Of a stretch of 64,000 nucleotides of DNA, positions 11,601 through 22,509 are shown in pieces. Both the position numbers and the translations under genes were made by a program. The stretch is from Dipylidium caninum (lineage: Eukaryota > Platyhelminthes > Cestoda > Cyclophyllidea > Dipylidiidae). The stretch is from NCBI GenBank assembly GCA_017562135.1, contig QEYB01000715.1:682001-746000 (forward strand). Reading direction: 5' to 3'. Within the stretch, counting starts at the first letter, position 1. Every line of letters starts with the position of its first letter. The notes under the pieces are model-generated. The model was not told the DNA's origin. It made no database searches and saw nothing but the letters and a program-made list of their open reading frames with translations.

Positions 11601-14600
11601 AAAAGACCGACATATAAACCATATCATAGAGGCGTCACTCGTCCCTCGACGTTCTCCCGTACACGCATGAGATGGCTTAACGAGATCAGGAAAAGGGGAG
11701 GAGGAGGAGGCGACAGAGAACGGGCTGCCTACATCAGCGCACTGCTCAGCCTGAGCTGCATCGCGGCACCGCCGTCTCTTCTCCTCCGCCGTAATTGCTA
11801 TACACCCGAAAAAATTCGCGTTCCTTGCCCCAAAACGTTTCGCCCGCGCTGGAATATGTGACGCCAAATAGGTGTGTACCACCCTTCACATACGAGCACG
11901 TCGACGAGTGCGTAAGGATTCGCGACGGAGGGTGGAGTGACGCTCCGCTCATTGCTGGACCGCAATCTGACGGTGGATGAGAGGCCGTCGGATAAAGGTG
12001 GCGCGAAGCGCAGAAGACAGGGGCGAGGGGCAGAATCGGCCGTGATCCACTCGCATTCGAGCGAAGTATTCATGGGGGACGAGGTGTAGTCCACCAGTGT
12101 GAGCATGAATTCGAAAGAGCTCAAGTGGCCAGTAGCCCGAGTCTTCCCACCTTACCTGCCGATGGGAAGTGGTCGTCGTCGTATTTCCGGGCAATTTTAT
12201 GAATCATGTCTCCTCTCCATCGGACATACGCATGCGTGCTTTGTTTGTAACAACTTTGCCTGACAGAAAATTTGCACATTTGAGGAGGAGGAGCAGGAGG
12301 AGGCGGAGGAGGCGCAGGCGAAGTCAGGGGGACTTGTGTCATTTCGCTACTCCATGAAGCGACGTTTAACCGATGGCGTCTATTTGTCGGTGGAAATCGA
12401 GATGCTCTGGCGCGCCCCACCCTGTGGGCCGGTGAGTCTGATATTGTCACACTCCGCAGGCAGCTACGTTACATAGTTGTTACTTCTGAGCAACGCCAGG
12501 TTCGCGAAAGGCTTTTTACATGGAATCCGTGCATGTCAAGTACGAGATATGAATTTAGGCGATTATTTAAATGGATGTTACCCCCGAGCAGCAGTGGATT
12601 CTGACACGTAGGCGACTTTTAGAGCATCCCTGAGTGCAGCAGCGTTAGAGAAAGAGGGTCGCAGTAGACTCTATTTTTACCGGTTTTGGTTGAAAGATTG
12701 GCCAATCATGGATACTAATCTACCACAGATTTTTTTGTCCACCCTGCCTACAATTTGATTCTTCGGACCGCATCCAATTCGGGGCCCTTCTAACTTCTGA
12801 CTAGAATGACAAGGACCGTGCTTTAGCCCGGATGGATGCCAGGAGCAAACACCAGTGGCGTCATATCGCCTACTTGCCACGCAGCAAACGCCGAGCACTT
12901 TCTCCACCGTCTAAATTCTCACCGGGCGGGAATAGAAGTAGGCATTCGGCCCCATCCGCGCCCCCACGGCGCCTGAATGTGCGCATGGGTGCAAAAAAGA
13001 GGCGATAACAGCGTTAGGTTTCTAATTTTGCCCACCTGTCCACTCCCACGGGTTATTAAGAATTCGTCCAATTATTTTTTCGCGCGCCGCAGGAATGAAA
13101 GTCGGGTGTAATCAAGGTGGTCCTCGCGAGCGCAGTCGCCGCCAGAGCACACGCAGACGACGGCTGTTGAGCTATAAACCGCCTTCTCCCGCGGTTGGAC
13201 GGGAGCATGATCTGCACAGCGCTAATTATGCCCACCTCGCGACTGCGCGAACAAACGTCCCGGCACTAGATTTCCCAGGTGAACAGACTGGGCACCGGTC
13301 CTTGGCTGAATTAGTAATATGAGCCACTGAGGCGAAAATTTTGTAACCGTTAGACCCGCAGGCTGCGCCCCCAGTCGCAAGGCACTAACGTCGGGGAGTC
13401 TTACTTCCGACCGCACACTCAGGCAGGTAGCAGTCTGCTGGGGCGCACTGCGGAGCGGGGAAGAAGCATTGCGCACCTGTCGCTCGACGACACCGCCATG
13501 AGCCACTGGAAACATCCTTGTCAAGTGGTTGGTTGGGATTCTGACACGACCGAAGCGGGCGGTAGTTGCGGATGGTGTTGCGTCGAGAAGAAACACCGAA
13601 TTCACCTGACAATGCGGTGTTCGCGGGGACACCGCCCAGGAAACAGTTTCCAATCCACGGGGTCCAGAGGTGATGGAGTCTGACCACAGACGCGCTGTCG
13701 TACCGTCGTCGCAGTCCAGTGGTGAGCGTTTGCGCAGTGGAATCGGAAATGGCAAAGAACACTGCCACGTTCACCACCGCACACGACCAGAACTTCTTTG
13801 GACAATTTTCTCCGACATACTTCTTGCCAACTGTTTTCCCTCTTCTTCTTCTTCCTCCTCCTCCTCCTCTTCATTCGCCTATCATTTCGAGTTCTAACAC
13901 GTAGAGGAAAAATCTCCTGTTTTAATCAGATTTTCGGCCTCTGCGAAACCGGCCATTTTGGTCCGGGTGGGGAAGGAAAGGAGTAGAAAAAGTCGCCGCC
14001 TGCCCGACCTCCGTGCTTGCGTCTCAGTCCTCTACGCCCCAGGGGAATAGTAACTTCTGCTGGAGTAGAGTCTAAGCAATCCGGCAGTCTTGGCCTTGAA
14101 GTTCTCCTTCCCTCCCTTCCTGAGGCACCAATTTGTCTATAAATTTATGCCCATCTTGGTAGACTTTATTGAGCCGGTGCCGCTGGAAATATAAAGAAGG
14201 TATATTGACCAAAATGCCACTGTGGTTACGTTTCCGTCTCACTTATTTATTTATTTCAGCCCACGGGAACGTGAACCAATTGGGCGGCAGTTTTGTGAAC
14301 GGTCGCCCCCTGCCCGACGAGATCCGCCAGCGCATCGTGGAGATGGCCCACTCCAACATTCGCCCCTGCGACATCAGTCGCCGCCTCCGCGTTTCCCACG
14401 GTTGCGTCAGCAAAATTTTGTGCAGGTAATCCCCCTCCTCTCCCTCCTGCCCTTCCACCGGGGAAATTCAGACCGGATGAGTGACTTTCACAAGAAGGTG
14501 GCGATCGTTCCACCACCCCTTTTAGCCCATTTGGAGCTCTTTGGGTTGAGGAGGAGGAGGATGACGGCGAGGGTGAGGGATAGATTCACTGCTTTCCCAT

Positions 14601-17600
14601 TTGGTCGCGTGCAAATTCGCACACAAATTGTACAACCAATATCCCACATCTATAGAGGCCTTTAACCCTTTTCTAAGGTGATTCTCACTTGGTACTTTGG
14701 ATTAGAGTCGCCTTCCGTGAGCGGATTGGAAAATGGTAGCGTTGTCTGATCACATCGGCGGTGCTGCTGCCTTCCTGGCCCGTTCCCTTGGGAAGGCCAT
14801 TCGACGAGGTGTTTGGGACACCCGTGAGCACACAAATGCAGAAATTAATGCGTACATATTAGCAGAGTAATGGTTACATTGGACTCTTGCTGCAACATCC
14901 GCGGCAGCAGAAGCGGGGTTGGCGGACCCAGTTTCGAGCCCAAGGAATGCTGGGTGCTGAAGGCGGGCGCAGAGGAGGGCGGCGGCCCTGGCGCTGCGGG
15001 GACGGCGGTGATGGGCAGTCTCGAGACCAGGTCAGGACGGACGGACGGACGGCCCGGAGGCGACGTGGTGTATGCGAGCAAATAGTTCGAGGACAGGGAG
15101 GAGGGGCTGGCCGATGCATGAGACGACGTGGTCAAGCTCAACTTGCGCAGATTCGGTGGGTTTCGCCCCAGTGAACTCCACCCTACTCCTCACGTGCCCC
15201 GAAGGAACTGGCAGTGGAGCACAGGCACCGGCCTGTCCGGACGTCAATTGCTCGTCGTGAGCACCGAAGCAACGAGCCGCCGGGGATGAGCCCACCGGGC
15301 TCTAGTCGCCGCTGCTCAACAACTCGCAACGATGGTAGCACCATTGAAGGATAGTTCTAGTTTCAGTTAGACGAAGATTTCGGTTGAGCATCGTTTAGTG
15401 TGGGGGTCGGTGAAATACTTAAGAATTTTGGGGGGAAGGACACGGAACAAGGAATCATCTTCTGACAGTGTCTGTTTAATCTCTCGTAATTTTCCACCGT
15501 TTCTGACTCCCCACTCTCACGAGGCCACTCTGCAGGGCAAGCAAAACCGCAATTACAAATAGCTTTTCTCCGGTCGTTACAAACAAGTGCACCATCGTGA
15601 TTAGCGGACATAAAAATTACTGTCGTCCTTCGCCCCTCTGGCTGCCGCGCCAGTCCCCGCGTCCGTGCTGGCCCGTCCCCGTCCTCAGTGCTGCGCCCGC
15701 TCCGTCCGGCATTGTTTCGCTAGACTGCCTGCTAACAATGCCCACGCTCCTCCTAATAAATTTAACGGAGCATATCAACGTGAGGTTGGAGAAATGGTGG
15801 CGGTAGGAGAATAAGCGCCGGGCGTCTTCGAGTTACCGTCATGGCGCGGTGGGGTGGGGTGGGGTGGGTGGGGTGGGGTGAGGTTGACCAGCACAGAACA
15901 CCAGGCTGGCAGAATTGTTACATCAGAAAACCGGGGCGGGGCGGGGCGGGGCGGGGGCGGAGAGAAAGAGAGGCAGAGGCAGGCTGAAGTGTATGCTTTT
16001 AATGGGCGGGAGAGGTTGGGAAAAGGTGGTCAGACACGTCAATTACACATACGCACACTCACTCACACAGGCAAAATTATGACTGGTCAGGTCGGCGCCA
16101 GTCAGGAAAATTGTTACAGTCCGGGCGCTCCGCCCTTCTCCCTCTCAAGCGGCCCAGTGTGCTGCAGTCGCGCGTGCACAAGCCGGTGAAAACCCTGGAA
16201 AAATGTTTTGTGCCTCTCGGCTTTCCCGCCAAACTCGTGTTAGGGGTAACCCTTAGTAAAAATACACACCTTCGTATGCTTTGACGAGGGAAGTTCTTCT
16301 GCCGGCTGCGAGCGCATTTCGTTTAATGGCCTCCACGTGACATGAGGAACCATCGTGGGAGACAGCGAGGCGAAGCCATATTCTGTCCCCGCGCTGGCAA
16401 CCCAAGTCGCATGAAGACTGAATGCCTTGAGAGAAACGGTTGGTTTGGCGCGATGTTCGGGGTGACCATCCGTCGTCCCTCGGAGGCCATCGCAATGACT
16501 GAGGAGTGTTTCGAGGAGGTGCATGAGCGTCATGGGCCAGCGGAGCTCTGCCACGACGAGGTCCACCTCGCCGACACTGCGACGGAATATTTTTGGCCTC
16601 CACCGCGCGAGTCGACGGAGGTTTTATGAATAAGGGCGAGCGTGCCAAGCAGGGATCTCTTGGTCTGGATGAATGAGAAGTGCGTGCGTTGGAGAGAAGA
16701 GACAAACGAGTGAATACCGAGATTATTAATGTGTTATTAGGTTATTTCCAGCAAGCCTGTCGCTCCGCTCTCTCGCGGGTGGGTTTGGCGCGCCAAATCT
16801 CACTAGGCATTCTTTCAATCGTCTCCTTGACTTCTGCGGTGCGAGGAAAGCTTACACATCCCGTACAGGGCAGTGAACAGGAGAGTGAGTAGCGTTCCTT
16901 CTCGAAAAGTTGCATAAGTTGAGCTCCGCTGATGTGCCCTGATGCTACGGACAGTCCTACCACGAGGAGCGGAATTTCGTTGCCTTGGAGGCATGGCAAA
17001 GGCGACGAATGGTTCAAGCTTAGCCTGTGTTGGGGATGAGATGTCCCACGAAGGGAGAGCGCAAACCCTGTCCCTTCCGAGTCGGCTTGTCAATCCGCGT
17101 GCAGTGCCTGACGGGTGTGGACACCGCCTCCTCCTTGTAGATACAACGAAACTGGCAGCATTCGACCGGGCGTGATTGGCGGTTCGAAGCCCAAAGTGGC
17201 GACTCCCCAGGTGGTGGAGGCCATCCATCGGTACAAGGCCGAAACACCCACCATGTTTGCGTGGGAGATAAGAGATCGTCTGGAGAAGGATGGCATCTGC
17301 ACCCAGGAAACTCTGCCGTCCGTGTCTTCTATCAATCGCATTGTGAGGAACAAAGTTCTGGTAAGTGCCAGTCAGAGACGCTTTTAGTGCGTGGAGACCA
17401 TTTCCCGGTGAGCCGAGCCGGTCGGCGATACTGGCACGTCGAAAAATAGCGCAGTTTCCACGTAAACACAACCTATTGAAATTGGACAGCAACGAGTGCG
17501 CCTCGCCGTGTCACTTCATAGGCCGCGACGGGCTGCGTACAAACAGGGAAATTGTAAGAGTCCGCCCTCGCTTGGACGAAAGCGGGTAGGCACTGTTCAG

Positions 17601-20600
17601 TCCTGCTCGGCGAATATCTTGTTCCCACTTCAGAAGGGCGAAGGGACAGCGGCAGGTGAGCTGCGCCGAGGGGGAGTTGGCAGGTGCCGCGTTCCTGCAC
17701 AGACAGGACATTAGTTTAAAAACGCGTCGACGCCGTGACGGAATGTTGCGGTGGCGGAGATCTCGTGCACCAGCTGTTGCAGAAGGCGATTCTTCGACCC
17801 GGTGCAGACCAACGTGCTCTGAGTGTTGTAACTCCAAGCCTTAGCAGCGGACCGCGTGAGCAGACGATGCCCGCGTGAACAAGAAAGTTGGTCAAGTCAG
17901 CAGCCACATGACGTGTGAGGCAGAAGAAGAGGTCACCGTTGAATAAATACGTCGACCTCAGAGGGCGGACTTTATGCTGCGCGCAACTTGCCAAGATGGA
18001 CTTTCAGGCAGCTCCATTACTGGAAGCTTTTCTCCCACTGTGCGTTGCAGACTCGCTGAGACTGCTCCGCGCTCACTACAGAAAGGCAAGATGGACGAAG
18101 TGCTCCTCGTGGGACTACCAAGTCTCAGCTGGGGACAACGACACAAGAGTGATTTTCGAGGGTGGAACGGTAGTTTTGAGAAAGTCTCCCCTCCACCTAC
18201 GGCTCGCCTTTACGGAGCGTAGAAAATCGGCTGAGGTGGTGAGGCGACCGTAGATAGTCGAGGACTGCGGCAGTGGCCGCCGGAGAGACGGGCAAGTGCC
18301 GTCTACTCACGCTCATTTGAAATTCATACACCATGCGCGACTTCTTTGCCTGAGGAAGCGCATTACCCCCAGCAGCCTTGGGTGGATAAAATAAATAAGT
18401 TTCGGCTATCTTCGAGGGAGATACCCTACCGAACGAAGGCTCTGCCTCCATGAGCTTTAAGGGTTTAGCCCAAACCGCCACTGTGCGCCTCGCCCTCAGG
18501 GATGGTGGACACTGAACCTCATTCATTAATACTTTTCGTGATGAGCGAGTGGGGACAGCTTCACTTTGCGTCTTCAACTTTAGGACACTCGCTATCCCGT
18601 TTGCGAGCAAAACTCCTCTAACCGAGAACAGTCGCAGACATCAACGCTGTTGGAGCCTCTGCAACCATCCCACTCGCATTCGCACTCAACTCCGACGACT
18701 CTAGTTCCGGCGCCTCCAGCATCTGGCCAGCCTCAGACTCCAGCGACAGCGCCTCCTCCGCATCCGCCCCCACCGCCACCGGCTCCGCCTCCTGCCCTGC
18801 CGGCGGAGGCGCTCTCACCAGTTGACGGCAAATACACGGATCGGATCCACCTTCTCCACGGTCTTCCCCCCGCCGGCAGCAGAGCTCGACTTCCAGAGCC
18901 ACAGGTCAATGTTTGGCACTTACGCAGCGATGTCCTCCACCTCGGCGGAGTTTCCAACCGTTAGACGTCAGGAGGATATGTGGTATCCTGACTACATGAA
19001 CTCCGAGGCGCTGGTGGAGGAAATGGGAGGAATGCCGCTTGACGCTGCCACCATTGCAGCCACGTCGTCTGCCTCCTTGTCGCGGGATCTACTGCTGCAG
19101 CAGGCGCTGATACAAATTCCCCAGTCAATCGCCCCCACGCCTCCCGGCACCTTCACCATCACGGAACTAATCCGACAGAGCCATCATCAGCAGCATCACC
19201 TCTTCGCGAGACCCATTTCGCCCGGAGAGGTGAACGAAGCTCCCAGACATCATCAGGGCCCCGACAACGTGGCTTACACCTCGGGAGATAGGACTGTTGA
19301 AGACAGCTACAGATTTGACCACAGTAAGGGAGAGACTCTAGGCGATATGCAAATTTCACTCGCCCGAAATCGGGATTGGCGCCAAATGTCATAATCATCC
19401 AAACCGGTCGCTTTCAGTTCTATAAGTGATTGCATCGCTTAGACCATTGGCTTCGCTCGACGTCTGGGCTTGTGTTCTTACTAAGTTGTCATTTGCCACT
19501 TGAGTGACTGAAGTGAGGAGGAGCGTCGCCGTGAACAGACGTTGCTGCGAACTGATTTGCCCGCTATCCCCCGTCGCCCCAACCTTTACGGGCTGGTCCT
19601 ACCGACCCTCATTTCCTGTTTCAGCAGCAATCAGCCCCACATGCAAGTTGGCCCATTAAGGAGTGAGTGGGGCATTCGGTCCCCCGCCATAGCGCACTCG
19701 GATTAAACCCCGAATCCGTCGAGTCGCCTCCGCGGGGGACGCAGTTAAGCGCCTGCAGTCAAAGCCTTTACCATTCGGTAGAGAGTAACAGCCTCACACA
19801 GAGTACAGAGTTGCAGTGAGGCAATTGCTACTACCGAAAGGCAACTTGCATTTTTCAGCTTTATCGCATTCTTTAAAAGCCCATTTCTCCCCTTTCAATG
19901 ACAGAGCGCTGAGGTGCTCTTCCTCGAGGAAAAGTGGCGGCTTGCGCATTGTGGACATTATTGCAATATTCGGTCCGCAAATGCGCATTCTTGACCAGAC
20001 GTAGTCGCAGTGTCGCGTGAGATGGGCACAACGGGGGCGCAGCAACTTCTCTTTGGCCTCACGGATGAGCGAAGCCATCGGTGTAGATGCGTTTTCACTT
20101 TTCACCCCCAGGCTTTCGCACAAAACGCTTCTCTCAGGCCGAATCAGACAGAGGTATTTTGATCGTGAAAGCCTCCGTACACGCGTTAGTGGGTGCAGGG
20201 GCCGAGCTGGACGGCGTTGACGTTGGCTAACGATGCTGCCAAAATTGAGACTTCATTCCCCCATCAGCGTTTACCCAAAGGCAGAAGACGAAATCATGCA
20301 CTTCGAGCAGCAGTCGTGTACAAACTCACCAGTTAATTTCCGGTGCTGGCGCGTTCTCCTTCCCCAGAGGGTGACGAGGGACAGATGGGCGCTGGGCGGG
20401 AGGGGTGCTGAGGGCGGGTGTGCGTGGACACAAAGACGTTTTCCCCGGGGATGGGAAGCTGCCTCCACTGGTGATATGTGCCTGCGTATGTGCACGCATG
20501 CATTTTCTTGTCTTTGCTGGCAACTCGGCCGCCCCGTTGATCAAAGGCGGCGCGACGCAGAGGCAGGAGTATGATTAGCTATTCCGCAATCCTCATGAGT

Positions 20601-21336
20601 CGTTTTTTGTATTAACAATTCAGACACCTCGGAGAAGTGTCTGAGCCCTGAACGAACGCCGTGGCCAAGCTCGTTGCGCGTACTGTCTGGCACTGGCATG
20701 AAACGGAAATTAGTCGACGGCGTGACACAACACCGACCCTATCGGGTCGCAAAAGTGTCGCTTGTGCACGCCACAATAATGGCGAAATCGGACGGCCGAC
20801 TTCTCGATTTGCATTATGAGGGACAAAAACTTGCCTTCATGGGACGGGTGCCCCGAAGAAAGGCCCGATAAAAGAAGTCGATGCACCAAGCGGGAAGAAA
20901 TGCTGCTTTATTCACGACTATTTACCATTTTCGCCATTTACTAGAATTGCGGATGAACCCGAAGCATCATATGTCGCCAAAAGAGCCTCATTCCAAGGCG
21001 AATCCCAAAGACACAAACAACCGCTTACTCCACTTATGTCCCACCATAACAGAGGCTCTCAACAACGGCGACAGGGCGCCTAAGCTCGACTGCGGCGAGA
21101 TGTACTCGCTGCCGAGCGCGATGGCCGCGCGCGCCGTCGAGGTGGCCCAGCCGCACCTCCAGCCCGCCCCGGGGAGATACGAGATGCCGCCCAACGCCTC
21201 CCCCGACGCCACTTGCCAGTACGGGAGCTACCACACCAGCGGGGGAGGCACAAGCACAGACCACAGATACGGCCAAGTGCAGGTGCCGCCGCACCTTCTG
21301 CCCGGGGAGGACACAAACGTATTCACAACCATCTGA
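8639..21336 (+). CDS. Pax2/5/8: Pax2/5/8-like paired-box transcription factor
   Basis: This is a DNA-binding developmental regulator acting in the nucleus. Proposed exons are 8639-8717, optional 10749-11276, 14260-14425, 17141-17360, 18822-19323 and 21053-21336. All junction phases agree, giving 416 aa without the optional exon or 592 aa with it. The paired domain runs from [20 protein letters not shown] (exon at 14260) to [12 protein letters not shown] (end at 17360). [16 protein letters not shown] favours the Pax2/5/8 class over Pax6 and Pax3/7. The N-terminus is short ([11 protein letters not shown]...), and the intron just before the paired box is in phase 1, as in vertebrate Pax2. The C-terminal exons are rich in Ser, Pro, His and Gln. 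I see no homeodomain and no clear octapeptide. A Cys replaces the usual Gly in SKILCRY. The paired domain is certain; exon 1 and the C-terminal exons are inferred from phase, splice signals and composition. Confidence 0.85.
10749..11276 (+). CDS. candidate optional His-rich exon of the Pax gene
   Basis: This 528-nt open segment sits behind a strong acceptor (a pyrimidine-rich stretch ending TTCCTCAG). It ends at a weaker GTAGAC donor. Both ends are in phase 1, so it can be included between exon 1 and the paired box, or skipped, without a frame change. It encodes [14 protein letters not shown], nine consecutive His, a second His/Asn run, then [17 protein letters not shown] and a run of Ala. 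The SPGEV...SGD pattern recurs in the later Pax exon ([10 protein letters not shown]...YTSGD). The frame continues to a stop at 11335 if the donor is not used, so it could also be a separate short gene starting at the ATG at 10790. Confidence 0.45.
11277..14259 (+). other. Pax intron sequence
   Basis: No coding segment is supportable here. Open frames on the minus strand at 13222-13755 and 13385-13777 overlap each other and lack ATG-linked domains. A (TTC/TCC)n pyrimidine run lies at 13842-13871. The intron ends with a TTTATTTATTTCAG acceptor at 14259. Confidence 0.5.
14426..17140 (+). other. Pax intron splitting the paired box
   Basis: This intron lies inside the codon for Arg of SKILCR|Y. 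It begins GTAATC and ends TTGTAG. It contains a GGAC tetranucleotide run near 15036 and G-rich tracts at 15849-15957, listed separately. No independent gene is supportable. Confidence 0.6.
15849..15957 (+). repeat. two G-rich tandem tracts
   Basis: A GGGGT-type repeat (about six units, 15849-15881) is followed some 55 bases later by a GGGGC-type repeat (about four to five units, 15932-15957). Both satisfy the four-G-run pattern of intramolecular G-quadruplexes on the plus strand. Confidence 0.75.
17361..18821 (+). other. Pax intron
   Basis: Runs from a GTAAGT donor to a CTCTCACCAG acceptor. The last 170 bases are open in another frame and would encode a His/Ser then Pro-rich stretch. I read these bases as intron or as an alternative exon extension, because only the CACCAG acceptor joins in frame. 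Confidence 0.4.
19324..21052 (+). other. last Pax intron
   Basis: Donor GTAAGG after GACCACA at 19323, acceptor ATAACAG at 21052. If the donor is not used the frame stops at 19394, giving a shorter C-terminus. No other gene is supportable. Confidence 0.5.
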
Positions 21337-21567
21337 TGAAATATGACTGCTCCATTTCAGATATGAATGCCAGCATTGTGCGAATTCGGACTCCCCATCC
21401 GTCATCGTTGCTGCCGATGCCGCCCCGCGCCCCGCCCCGCGCCCCACTCCCCCGGCCACGCACACGAAACACGCCCTTGATTTTTGTGTCAGTTTACGAA
21501 TCAGAATGAAGTGTACATTGAGCCATAAATCAGTATGACAATCCAAGGCGGATTTTAGGAAATGAAT

Positions 21568-21573
21568 AATAAA
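21568..21573 (+). terminator. polyadenylation signal of the Pax gene
   Basis: AATAAA lies 232 bases after the TGA stop at 21334-21336, on the same strand. Confidence 0.55.
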
Positions 21574-22509
21574 GTTTACCGGCTGGTGTAGTTGGCAGCC
21601 CACACCAAGTCGACGTGAGGAGCAGTCCGAAATGCCTCATCCGAGCACAACTTATCGCTTGTCGCACAGCTTTGTAGGCGAATCCGTACCACGCTGCAGG
21701 ACCAGGCAAACACCCCTAAGTCTAGTAGGCTTTATTGAATTTGATTTAAAAGACACGGTACATTCGAAGGACCTTTTGGGAGGAAACAACTTGTCGATAA
21801 CCACCGAGGTAAAATAGCATTCGCTCAGTGGCGTTTGGCCATCAAACACGGAGGGGACAGTTTCGTCGAAGATAATCAGTCAACCATGACACTACTGTTC
21901 TTATTTCACTGTTCTCTGGTAAATACTGAATCATTTAAGAGACTATTTTCAAATTTCTCTTACCACTCACTATCACTGGAAGCGGCGACAAAATGATGAA
22001 CCCGGAGACAACACAGATGGTACTAATATAAAAAAGTAGAGAACTTTCTGCGAAAATACAACCACACTCTTGAATGCCAACTCTTCACACGCCGAAATCG
22101 AGTTTCGCGAAAAAGCAACTAGAACAACGAGGTAGAGTCTTATTCATGAAGTGAATTGGCTATATGCGATTCCACTCACATCGTGGAAAAGGAATTTGGC
22201 CTAAACAGAGAACCACGTAGAAGAGGTGCAAAAGTTAACTTAAGTTACACAAAGCCTATCCTGTAATTCTAACATAACCAGCTGATAGCACTGTAAATAT
22301 GGAAGATGTGGTGTATATCAGTCAAGTCAGAATCCTGGATTAGATGAGGTATTATTTGGAAGATATACAAGACCTACCAACTGTACAAAGAAGTTCGAAA
22401 GGGGTAGAAGAGAGGCGATAATGCAATTAGCTCAAAAGGGGAGACTAGAATGTAAATGCTATTTCCTATATAAAGGAGTAATAGCCAAGTAGAAAAGATA
22501 AGGTTTGAA
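21574..22509. other. convergent intergenic region
   Basis: Lies between the 3' ends of the Pax gene (+) and the mitochondrial carrier (-). A minus-strand AATAAA (TTTATT at 21731-21736) could end the carrier transcript. Base composition changes here from GC-rich to AT-rich. Confidence 0.45.

Noticed and set aside
13222..13777. Two overlapping minus-strand frames of 177 and 130 codons in a Pax intron
   Set aside because: They overlap in different frames, show no domain and lie in GC-rich DNA where long chance frames are expected.
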